The notes under the pieces: model-generated
The model's input: the letters and a program-made list of their open reading frames with translations, nothing else
The model's database searches: none
Told to the model about the DNA's origin: nothing
Made by a program: the position numbers and the translations under genes
Shown: positions 8,511 through 16,058 of the stretch, piece by piece
How the letters are laid out: every line of letters begins with the position of its first letter
Numbering within the stretch: the first letter of the stretch is position 1
From: CAYQTO01 sp964420455
GTDB lineage: Bacteria > Sumerlaeota > Sumerlaeia > SLMS01
Direction of reading: 5' to 3'
Assembly: GCA_964420455.1 (NCBI GenBank)
Contig: CAYQTO010000015.1
Span: forward strand, 1 to 35,329
Length of the DNA stretch: 35,329 nt

Positions 8511-9800
8511 TCATGGCCGAGTGGGCGGTTCGAAAGGGAAACGGGCTTGTACGATGTTGCTGCTTGATATTCCATGGTGAGTCAAGCTGCCAAGGAGTTT
8601 GTGGAATGCTGAGCGTGACATCGGGATTGTCCTGATGGCGATTTCGTCCGGTTCCGTGGCGAGAACGACAGCGATTGCGTCCTTGGGGATGTGGGGCTGG
8701 GCCTCGCGGGGGATGCGCAGGTAATGGGGAAGGGGAGTTCCTTCCTCGGGATGGAGGACGGGTGCGCGGCGGGGAATAGCAAAAGGATAGGGGTTGGTGG
8801 AGCCGGCGGGCGTGCGGGCCGCAAGCGCTGCATCGGCGAGGAGGCCGCTGGCGGTGCTGGCCGGCCCAGCGCCGGGCCCGGCACAGAGCACATCGCCGAT
8901 CGGATCCCCCTTGAAAAGTACTGCGTTCGTGACCCCGGAAACTCCGGAAAGTACATGGTGCGAGGGGATGAGGGCGGGGCCGACTTCGGCGGTGATGGAG
9001 CCGTCGGCAGCTTGTTCGACCGACGCGAGCAGCTTGAGGGCGTAGCCATGTTCCCGCGCTGCGACGAGATCCATCGGGCCAAGCTTGCCGATGCCGTCCA
9101 CATGGAGGTGGTCGACGCGGACCTCGCAGCCGAAGGCGAGGGAGGCGAGGATGGCGATCTTGTAGCCGGCATCGTGACCACCGACGTCGAAGGTGGGGTC
9201 CGGCTCCGCGTAGCCAAGGTCCTGGGCCTCGCGGACCGCCGCCTCCATCGTGAGGGACGACTGATTCTCCATCCGGGTCAGGATGTAATTGCAGGTGCCG
9301 TTGAGGATGCCGTGGATGCCGGTGACCTGGTTGGCGAGGAGGGATTGCTGGAGGGGGCCGATGACGGGAATGCCCGCGCCGACGCTGGCTTCGTAAAGGC
9401 AGAGGACCTGTTTTTTTGCGGCGACGTCGTGGAGTTCGGCGCCGTGGGCGGCAATGAGCGATTTGTTGGCGGTGATGAAGTGCTTGCGCGCCTCAAGAGT
9501 CGCCAGGGCGATGTCGCGAGCGCGGTTGGGCGAGCCTTCGGCATCGACGCCGATGACTTCGACGATGGCCTCGATGGTGGGGTCGGCAACGAGGTCCTGC
9601 CAGTCCTCGGTGAGCCGGGTGGCCGGTGGGAGGGGCACGGTGCGGGGGCGCGTGCGGTCGCGGACGGCAACCGCAACGAGTTCCACCGGCCGGCCAAAGC
9701 GCGCCCCCAGCCGCTCCTGCTCCTCCACCACGAGACGTACAACTCCGCTGCCAACGGTGCCGAATCCGGCGAGGCCAAAACGAAAGGGTTGGGAGGTCAT
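8511..9800 (-). CDS. hom: Homoserine dehydrogenase
   Basis: Reduces aspartate semialdehyde to homoserine with NAD(P)H, the branch point to threonine and methionine. In 429 residues it shows the dinucleotide-binding GFGTVGSGV (12-20), the family signature NGTCNYILT (167-175), and the catalytic block LGYAEPDPTFDVGGHD with Lys214 in DAGYK. A C-terminal region of about 80 residues looks like a regulatory ACT domain. There is no fused aspartokinase. The ATG at 9800 is preferred because GGAG sits 6 nt before it; a TTG 12 nt upstream would overlap that ribosome site. It probably leads an operon with the 195-residue hypothetical gene. Divergent from pdxH across 187 bp. Confidence 0.96.
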   Translation of the reverse strand: MTSQPFRFGLAGFGTVGSGVVRLVVEEQERLGARFGRPVELVAVAVRDRTRPRTVPLPPATRLTEDWQDLVADPTIEAIVEVIGVDAEGSPNRARDIALATLEARKHFITANKSLIAAHGAELHDVAAKKQVLCLYEASVGAGIPVIGPLQQSLLANQVTGIHGILNGTCNYILTRMENQSSLTMEAAVREAQDLGYAEPDPTFDVGGHDAGYKIAILASLAFGCEVRVDHLHVDGIGKLGPMDLVAAREHGYALKLLASVEQAADGSITAEVGPALIPSHHVLSGVSGVTNAVLFKGDPIGDVLCAGPGAGPASTASGLLADAALAARTPAGSTNPYPFAIPRRAPVLHPEEGTPLPHYLRIPREAQPHIPKDAIAVVLATEPDEIAIRTIPMSRSAFHKLLGSLTHHGISSSNIVQARFPFEPPTRP

Positions 9801-9912
9801 TGGGGGCTCCAATCGATGGTTGGGAAATTGCCGGTGGGGTCGAGATTCGCCAGCAGACCAGCCCGGGGGTTAAAGTCCCCCCGCGTGGGTGACAATCACG
9901 GAATTCGGGCCC

Positions 9913-9937
9913 GGGCGCTTTTTGCCCTTTGGCGCCC
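9913..9937. repeat. Inverted repeat in the hom-pdxH divergent region
   Basis: GGGCGC (9913-9918) pairs with GCGCCC (9932-9937), about 50 bp upstream of the pdxH start. It could be a leader hairpin or an operator. No known riboswitch fold was recognised. Confidence 0.3.
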
Positions 9938-9987
9938 TCCTTGCCCACATCGCCCAATGCACCATGCCAACCCGGAGCCCCGCGACC

Positions 9988-10590
9988 ATGCACAGCGAGT
10001 TTTCCATCCCCCGCGTTGATTGCCCATTTGTGCTGTTCGGCGAGTGGTTCACCGCCGCCAAGGGGAGCGAGCCGAAGTACCCCGATGCGGTGACCATGGC
10101 CACCATCGGGCTGGACGGCATTCCGTCCGCGCGAACGGTCCTGCTCAAGGAATGGGACGATCGGGGGTTCGTGATCTACACCAACCTTGAGGGGGGAAAG
10201 GGAAGGGAAGTGGCCGCGAATGGACGCGCGGCGCTGTGCTTCTACTGGAAGACCCTCGATCGCCAGGTGCGGATCCGCGGCGCCATGGAACAGGTGAGCG
10301 ACGAACAGGCGGACGCCTACTTTGCGACCCGGCCGCGGGAGAGCCGCATCGGCGCGTGGGCCTCGCGACAATCGCAGGAGATTTCCGGGCGCGAGGAACT
10401 GATGGCCCGTGTGGAGGATTTCGAGCGTCGGTTTGCCGATGGCGAGGTCCCGCGCCCCCCCCACTGGTCGGGCCTGAGGCTTGTGCCCGTCAGCATGGAG
10501 TTCTGGAGCGAGGGGACCTACCGGCTCCACGACCGGCTCGTCTATACGCGCGAGGGCGACGGATGGCGGACGGCGATCCTCTCGCCGTGA
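9988..10590 (+). CDS. pdxH: Pyridoxamine 5'-phosphate oxidase
   Basis: An FMN enzyme that oxidises pyridoxine/pyridoxamine phosphate to PLP, the cofactor used by the aminotransferase downstream. The 200 residues match the family length. Visible motifs are ARTVLLKEWDDRGFVIYTN (48-66) with GGKGREVA for FMN binding, ESRIGAWASRQSQEI in the middle, and the C-terminal signature PPHWSGLRLVP, MEFW, RLHDRLVYTR. The last residues are ILSP where RLxP is usual. The ATG at 9988 is chosen for GGAG 10 nt upstream and the normal length; in-frame starts at 9964 and 9889 would add an unconserved leader. The reaction is certain; exact substrate preference is not visible. Confidence 0.95.
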   Translation: MHSEFSIPRVDCPFVLFGEWFTAAKGSEPKYPDAVTMATIGLDGIPSARTVLLKEWDDRGFVIYTNLEGGKGREVAANGRAALCFYWKTLDRQVRIRGAMEQVSDEQADAYFATRPRESRIGAWASRQSQEISGREELMARVEDFERRFADGEVPRPPHWSGLRLVPVSMEFWSEGTYRLHDRLVYTREGDGWRTAILSP

Positions 10591-10647
10591 AAAGGAGCGC
10601 GTAGGGCCGATCTTTCGCCTTCGGGGGCGTTGCCAAAAAGGTTCCCT

Positions 10648-10676
10648 TTGCTTTGCCCGTGGTGGCATCCGATAAT
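10648..10676 (+). promoter_or_regulatory. Predicted sigma70-type promoter of the aminotransferase operon
   Basis: A -35 like TTGCTT (10648-10653), a 17-bp spacer and a -10 GATAAT (10671-10676), 33 bp before the predicted ATG. The -10 matches the consensus at 5 of 6 positions, the -35 at 3 of 6. Confidence 0.55.
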
Positions 10677-10708
10677 CCGGGGCTCCAATGCCGAAGAGGA
10701 GAACGCGA

Positions 10709-12070
10709 ATGGGCGAGATCATGCTGAAGACGGAGATTCCGGGGCCAAAGAGCCGCCAGATGCTCGAGCGGCGCGCAGCAGCGGTGACGTCGGCAGTGGC
10801 GAAAGCCACAGACATCGTGGTTGACCGGGCCGAGGGCGCGATCGTCCACGACGTGGACGGGAACCGGCTGATCGACCTCGCCGGGGGGATCGGCATGCTG
10901 GCGGCGGGTCATTGCCCCGGCCCGGTTGTCGAAGCGGTGCGCGAGCAGGCCGAGCGGCTGCTCCACCCGTGCTTCCTCGTGGCGACCTACGAGCCTTACG
11001 TCCAGCTGGCGGAACTGCTGAATGAGATCACGCCGGGCGATTTTCGGAAGAAGACGATCCTGGCCAACAGCGGCTCCGAGGCGGTGGAGAACGCGGTCAA
11101 AATGGCGCGGACGGCAACAGGCCGGTCCGCGGTCGTCGTCTTCGAGGGGGCCTACCACGGACGGACGCTGCTCACGCTCAGCATGACGAGCAAGTACGCG
11201 CTGTTCAAGAAGGGCTTCGGGCCGTTCGCCCCCGAGATCTACCGGCTGCCGGTTCCCAATCCCTACCGGCGGCCGTACCCGATGACCGAGGAGCAGTACC
11301 TGGATTTCTGCATCCAGCAACTGGAGCATGCCCTGATCGCGCGTGTCGACCCGAGCGCCATCGCGTGCTTCGTGATCGAGCCGGTGCAGGGCGAGGCGGG
11401 ATTTCTTCCGGTGCCGCGCCCCTTCCTCGAGAGGATTCGGGAGATTTGCGACCAGCACGGCATTGTGATGATTGCCGACGAAATCCAGTGCGGCATGGGC
11501 CGTACGGGGCGAATGTGGGCCATGGAACACAGCGGGGTGGTGCCGGACCTGATCATCAGCGGAAAGTCGCTCGGTTCCGGGCTGCCGATCGCGGCGGTGA
11601 CGGGGAAGGCGGAGATCATGGACGCGCCCCACCTGGGCGGGGCGGGGGGGACCTACGGCGGGTCACCGCTGGCTTGCCGCGCCGCAATCGAGTCGATCCG
11701 CATCATCCGCCAGCCGGAGTTTCTCGCACGGGTGGAGGCCGGCGGCGAGCGCATTGGCCGACATCTCGATCGCTGGCAGGCAACATATCCTCTCGTCGGG
11801 AATGTTCGCGGGCTGGGCGCGATGCGGCTGCTCGAGCTTGTCGTGGACCGCGACACGAGGGAGCCTGCGCCGCAGCAGACGCTGGAGATCATCAAGGGAG
11901 CCGTCCGCCGCGGGCTGCTCCTGATCCGGGCGGGCCTGTATAGCAACTGCATCCGCTTGTTGCCGCCTTTGGTGATCACCGACGAACAAATCGACGAGGG
12001 GCTGGCGGTGCTCGAGGAGTCGCTCGCGGAGGTGAGTGACCGCCACGGGGCCGCCCTCGCCGGACGCTGA
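10709..12070 (+). CDS. gabT: Class III aminotransferase, 4-aminobutyrate aminotransferase type
   Basis: PLP enzyme that moves the terminal amino group of GABA (or a similar omega-amino acid) to 2-oxoglutarate, giving succinate semialdehyde. In 453 residues it shows LANSGSEAVENAVKMAR (118-134), FEGAYHGRTLLTLSMTSKY, QGEAGF (228-232), IADEIQCGMGRTG (255-267) with the PLP-ring Asp257, and the Schiff-base Lys286 in SGKSLGSGLPI. The ATG at 10709 has AGAGGAGA about 7 nt upstream; a start at 10688 would overlap that site. The stop overlaps the next gene's ATG by one base. The aldehyde dehydrogenase two genes on supports a GABA-type role. 5-aminovalerate, beta-alanine or 3-aminoisobutyrate remain possible. 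Confidence 0.88.
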   Translation: MGEIMLKTEIPGPKSRQMLERRAAAVTSAVAKATDIVVDRAEGAIVHDVDGNRLIDLAGGIGMLAAGHCPGPVVEAVREQAERLLHPCFLVATYEPYVQLAELLNEITPGDFRKKTILANSGSEAVENAVKMARTATGRSAVVVFEGAYHGRTLLTLSMTSKYALFKKGFGPFAPEIYRLPVPNPYRRPYPMTEEQYLDFCIQQLEHALIARVDPSAIACFVIEPVQGEAGFLPVPRPFLERIREICDQHGIVMIADEIQCGMGRTGRMWAMEHSGVVPDLIISGKSLGSGLPIAAVTGKAEIMDAPHLGGAGGTYGGSPLACRAAIESIRIIRQPEFLARVEAGGERIGRHLDRWQATYPLVGNVRGLGAMRLLELVVDRDTREPAPQQTLEIIKGAVRRGLLLIRAGLYSNCIRLLPPLVITDEQIDEGLAVLEESLAEVSDRHGAALAGR

Positions 12071-13656
12071 TGACCACCGCCCCCGCCGAAATCGTCTATA
12101 CGAACGGGATCGTTCGCACGATGGACACGGCCTGCCCCCTGGGGCAGGCCGTTGCCATTTCGGGGGGGCGCGTCCGTGCCGTTGGCACCAACGGGAGCAT
12201 CCTCGCGCTTGCTGGATCGAGGACCCGTTGTATAGACGCCGGGGGGGACTGCATCCTGCCGGGTTTCAACGACGCCCATGTACACATCTGGAAGGTGGGC
12301 CAGCTCCAATCGTTCGTGTTCGATGCGCGGGGCGCCGATTCGCTCGATCGGCTGCTCGACGAGTGGCGATCGTGGGACGCAGGTCGCGGTCATCCCTGGG
12401 CGCGGGCGCGAGGTTACAACGAAGCCGGCCTGCAGGAGGGGCGCCACCCCAACCGGGCGGACCTGGACCGGGTCTTCCTGGACCGGCCCGCGGTCCTCAT
12501 GCGCACGTGTGCCCACATGCTGGTCGCCAACAGCGCCGCGCTCCGAACTGCGTGCATCACCGCCACGACCCCCGATCCGCCGGGCGGCTTGATCGACCGC
12601 ACCGAGGCAGGTGAACCCACCGGTCTCCTCCGCGAGACCGCGATGGGCCTTGTCGAACGCGTTGTCCCGCCCCCTTCTACGGCGGACTACGCCGCGATGA
12701 TCCGCGCCGGCCAGCAACACCTTCTCGCCAACGGCATCACCTCCGCAACGGATCCGGCGGTACATCCCGAACTCATGACGGCGTACCGTTCGCTTGATCG
12801 GGAGGAGCGCCTCGCCGGCCGCGTCTTCACGCTCGCCATCCGACGCCCCGACGGCGGCACCGGGACCCTGCCGCTGCCGGAAGTCCATGTCGCCCCCAAC
12901 CTGCGCACGGACGGCGTGAAGTTCTTCGCCGATGGCGGCCTTAGCGGCGCCACGGCGGCGCTGCTCGAGCCTTACGCCCACGCCGACACGCGTGGTGTTC
13001 TCCGCTTTGCCGAGGAGGAGCTGTTCGAGTTGGCGCTGCCGGCACACGTGGCGGGTCTTCGCATTGGAATCCACGCCATTGGCGATGCCGCCATCGATGT
13101 TGTTCTCCGAGTCTACGATCGTCTCTACGACCATGCCCCAGGCCGTCGCCACCGGATCGAGCATTGCGGCCTGCCGCTCGCCCGGCATTTGGATCGGATG
13201 TCACGGCTCGGCATTTTTGCCGTTCCCCAGGCGACCTTCATCCGCGAACTGGGGCCGAATTTCCGCCGTTACCTGACGCCCGGCTACCTCCGACGTGTCT
13301 ATCCGCTTCGGTCGCTGCTGGATGCGGGGATCGACACGGCGCTGTCGTCGGACGCGCCGGTGGTGCGGGATCTCGATCCGCTCCGGGCGATCCAGGCTGC
13401 CGTGCTGCGCCGTGACGAGGAGGGCGAGCAGATTGCCGCCCAGGAGGCGATTTCGGTCGCCGAGGCGCTACGGAGCTATACGGCGGGCGGCGCCCTCGCC
13501 AGCGGCGACGAGGGGCACCTCGGCCGCTTGACCCCCGGATATACGGCTGACATGGTTCGCCTGTCTGCCGATCCGGTCACGACACCGCCGGAAGAACTTC
13601 ACGAAATCCGCGTCCACGAGACCATCCTCGGTGGGCGCACCGTCTGGCAGGCCTGA
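12070..13656 (+). CDS. YtcJ-like metal-dependent amidohydrolase
   Basis: A 528-residue enzyme of the amidohydrolase superfamily (Amidohydro_3 type), likely cleaving an amide or lactam C-N bond with zinc. It shows the N-terminal metal site GFNDAHVH (His70, His72), a lysine-containing strand GVKFFADGG (near 280), IHAIGDAA (near 334), HRIEHC (near 360) and the metal-binding Asp in SSDAP (near 425). The N-terminal beta domain starts EIVYTNGIVRTMD, typical of the family. The ATG overlaps the gabT stop (TGATG), so translation is coupled. Placed between an aminotransferase and an aldehyde dehydrogenase, it may release the amino acid they use, for example from an N-acyl or lactam form. The substrate cannot be read from sequence. 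Confidence 0.85.
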   Translation: MTTAPAEIVYTNGIVRTMDTACPLGQAVAISGGRVRAVGTNGSILALAGSRTRCIDAGGDCILPGFNDAHVHIWKVGQLQSFVFDARGADSLDRLLDEWRSWDAGRGHPWARARGYNEAGLQEGRHPNRADLDRVFLDRPAVLMRTCAHMLVANSAALRTACITATTPDPPGGLIDRTEAGEPTGLLRETAMGLVERVVPPPSTADYAAMIRAGQQHLLANGITSATDPAVHPELMTAYRSLDREERLAGRVFTLAIRRPDGGTGTLPLPEVHVAPNLRTDGVKFFADGGLSGATAALLEPYAHADTRGVLRFAEEELFELALPAHVAGLRIGIHAIGDAAIDVVLRVYDRLYDHAPGRRHRIEHCGLPLARHLDRMSRLGIFAVPQATFIRELGPNFRRYLTPGYLRRVYPLRSLLDAGIDTALSSDAPVVRDLDPLRAIQAAVLRRDEEGEQIAAQEAISVAEALRSYTAGGALASGDEGHLGRLTPGYTADMVRLSADPVTTPPEELHEIRVHETILGGRTVWQA

Positions 13657-13677
13657 GAAACCCGGGAGAATCCACCC

Positions 13678-15123
13678 ATGGCGCAAGTGTTCGTCTTCAG
13701 GCAGCTCATCAACGGCGAGTGGCGGGATGCGGAGAACGGGACCGAATTCGAGCTCATCAATCCCGCGACGGGGAAGCGGATTGCGACGGTCCCCTTTGGC
13801 GACGGCCGGGACGCCACGGCTGCGATCGAGGCGGCGGCGGGGGCCTTTCCGGACTGGTCGCAGCGTACGCCATACGAACGCGCCGCGCTGCTGCTCCGTC
13901 TCGCCAACCTGATTCGCGAACGGCTCGACGACCTGTATCCGGTCAACATTGCCGAGAGCGGCAAGACGATCGCCGATGCAAAGGGGGACCTGCTCGCGGC
14001 GGCGGCGCTCTTCGAGTGGTATGCGGAGGAGGGAAAGCGCGCCTACGGACGGACGATTCCCTCGCGCCGGGCGGACCGCCGTCACATTGTCCTTCGCCAG
14101 CCCATCGGTGTCGTCGGCACCATCACCGCCTGGAATTTCCCCGCGTACAATCCATGCCGTGCCTGGTCGGCCGCGCTCGCCGCCGGGTGCACGGTCGTGG
14201 GGCGTCCGTCTGAATATACGCCCATGACCGCCATGGCGATTGCCAATCTTGCGGTCGAGGCGGGCTTCCCACCCGGCGTGCTCAACGTGATCAACGGCAT
14301 GCCCGAATCAATGGGCGAGGCGATGCTGAGCCATCCGGCGGTGCGCAAGATCGCCTTCACCGGCAGCACGCGCGTCGGCCGATTGCTGCTCGATGGAGCC
14401 TCGCGGACGATGACGCGGCTGACGCTCGAATGCGGTGGCAACGCGCCGGTGCTCATTCTGCCCGATGCAGACCTCGACGAGGTGTTGGCAGGGCTGGCGC
14501 TGGCAAAGTGTCGCAATGTTGGCCAGGTCTGCGTCGCGCCCCAGCGTTACCTGGTCCACGAGTCGATGAGGGAGGACCTGGCGCGTCGGGCGGCGGAGGC
14601 GATGGCGCAACTGCGGGTGGGGGACGGTGCGGATCCCGGGACGGAGGTGGGTCCGCTGGTGAACGCGGCCCAGCGCGACCGGGTTGCGGACCTGGTGGCG
14701 CGTGCGGCGGAGGCCGGCGGCAAAGTCCTCACCGGCGGCCGCAAGCCGGAGCGAACCGGATGTTTCTTCGAGCCCACCGTCGTCGACAACGTGACGCCGG
14801 ACTCGCCGCTGTTCACCGAGGAGATCTTCGGCCCCGTGATCCCGGTCACGGGATTCCGGGACGTGGACGAGGCGGTCGACCTGGCCAATCGGACGGAATA
14901 CGGCCTGGCGGCGTTTGTCTTCACTCGCGACCTCAAGATGGCGGTGCGGGTGGCGGAACGGCTGGAGTTCGGGATGGTGGCCATCAACGACTGGGCGCCT
15001 CACGCGATCGAGGGTCCGTTTCCCGGTTGGAAGCAAAGCGGCCAGGGGGTCGAGTGCGGGCAGGAGGGCCTGGAGGACTACCTCGAGACGAAGCTGGTGT
15101 CGCTCGGTGGGATCTCGCCGTAG
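13678..15123 (+). CDS. gabD: Aldehyde dehydrogenase, succinate-semialdehyde dehydrogenase type
   Basis: Oxidises an aldehyde with NAD(P)+; beside gabT the likely substrate is succinate semialdehyde, completing GABA to succinate. In 481 residues it has AWNFP (151-155), the catalytic Cys285 in GQVCVAPQR, general-base Glu251 in LECGGNAP, GFPPGVLNVINGMPE, and FTEEIFGPVIPV near the end. The cofactor-binding KPAE-like motif reads GRPSEYTP, with Arg176 where Lys is usual. The ATG lies 21 bp after the amidohydrolase stop with GGGAG upstream. The last 46 bp overlap the 3' end of the convergent protease gene. The family is certain; the substrate is inferred from neighbours, and an omega-amino aldehyde is also possible. 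Confidence 0.85.
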   Translation: MAQVFVFRQLINGEWRDAENGTEFELINPATGKRIATVPFGDGRDATAAIEAAAGAFPDWSQRTPYERAALLLRLANLIRERLDDLYPVNIAESGKTIADAKGDLLAAAALFEWYAEEGKRAYGRTIPSRRADRRHIVLRQPIGVVGTITAWNFPAYNPCRAWSAALAAGCTVVGRPSEYTPMTAMAIANLAVEAGFPPGVLNVINGMPESMGEAMLSHPAVRKIAFTGSTRVGRLLLDGASRTMTRLTLECGGNAPVLILPDADLDEVLAGLALAKCRNVGQVCVAPQRYLVHESMREDLARRAAEAMAQLRVGDGADPGTEVGPLVNAAQRDRVADLVARAAEAGGKVLTGGRKPERTGCFFEPTVVDNVTPDSPLFTEEIFGPVIPVTGFRDVDEAVDLANRTEYGLAAFVFTRDLKMAVRVAERLEFGMVAINDWAPHAIEGPFPGWKQSGQGVECGQEGLEDYLETKLVSLGGISP

Positions 15124-16058
15124 AGACGCCAGGAGGAGGCGGCCGTCTGTTCGCCCGGGAGGAAGGGGACGAGGTCCTGGAAGACGGTCGTGCGGGTGAC
15201 CTCCTCGCCTGCCACGGCGTCGGGGAGCACCCGAGAGGAGAAGCATCCGCCGTTGATGAGGAAGTCGGCCTCACCGCGGACGAGGATGCCCTCGACGATT
15301 CCGGTGGCGGGATCGATGACCGGCGAGCCGGAGTTTCCCCCATAGGCGTCCAGATTGGCGAAGAAATAGAACTCGGGCGATGTGTCGGCGACGCGGGTTT
15401 GGTCGCCAAAGGCGATCTTGAGGGGAAGGCCCGAGGGGTGGCCGATGAGTCCCACCGGTGTTCCGCTCTCGGGGCCGCCGAAGCGGCGGATACGAAGGGG
15501 CTCGACACCGGGCGTGGTGACCGGGCGATCGAGCTGGACCACGGCGTAGTCGAGGTCCGGGGTGTTGCGGCGCTCGAGGATGGCGACGCCCGTATAGACG
15601 TCATCCGCCGGGAGGCTTTCGACAGGGGTGAGGGCGTCCTGCATGTGAAAGCCAAAGACAAAGCGAACAGCGGGGAGGGTTGCCTCGGTCAGGCAATGGC
15701 CGGCGGTGATGACGATATCGGGCGCGGCGAGAAATCCGGAGCAGTAGGGGAGGACCGGCTGGCTGGCGAAGGGTTCGCCGGGACAGGGGGGCAGCGACTG
15801 GTGTGTATAGACACCGGTTTCGAGACTCCACGAGTTATCGCCATTGTTGACGAGGTCATTTGCAAACACAAGGCCACAGACCGCATTAGCCCACGCGAGC
15901 TGGTCCTGATCGGTGACCTGGTACACGTCGAGGCGGTCATCGACGCCGTAAATGACCTGCCCCTGGTTTGGGGGCTCGGGCGGTTGGGCAGAGGCCGCTG
16001 AAATGGCGGCCCCAGCGGCCAGAGCAAGGATCAGCGGTTGTCGGCGAGGAGTGACCAC
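15078..16058 (-). CDS. Secreted trypsin-like (S1 fold) serine protease
   Basis: An exported 326-residue chymotrypsin-fold protease. From a GTG start the N-terminus MVTPRRQP plus a hydrophobic run ending SAASA is a clear Sec signal peptide. The catalytic triad is His121 in VITAGHC, Asp170 in PDLDYAVVQLD and Ser243 in GGNSGSPV. An Asp lies six residues before the serine (NLDAYGGNS), the position that gives trypsin its Arg/Lys preference, but this phrase is common in bacterial relatives and does not prove specificity. Several cysteines suit the periplasm or outside. The start lies inside the deiminase gene (28-bp overlap), so the two are probably translated in series. GAAGGG lies 14 nt before GTG, rather far, so the start is moderately certain. 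Its end overlaps the aldehyde dehydrogenase gene by 46 bp. Confidence 0.85.
   Translation of the reverse strand: MVTPRRQPLILALAAGAAISAASAQPPEPPNQGQVIYGVDDRLDVYQVTDQDQLAWANAVCGLVFANDLVNNGDNSWSLETGVYTHQSLPPCPGEPFASQPVLPYCSGFLAAPDIVITAGHCLTEATLPAVRFVFGFHMQDALTPVESLPADDVYTGVAILERRNTPDLDYAVVQLDRPVTTPGVEPLRIRRFGGPESGTPVGLIGHPSGLPLKIAFGDQTRVADTSPEFYFFANLDAYGGNSGSPVIDPATGIVEGILVRGEADFLINGGCFSSRVLPDAVAGEEVTRTTVFQDLVPFLPGEQTAASSWRLYGEIPPSDTSFVSR

Noticed and set aside
9865..9881. GGGGG/CCCCC hairpin as a terminator or riboswitch
   Set aside because: The stem is only 5 bp of one base type, with no T-run and no known riboswitch core.
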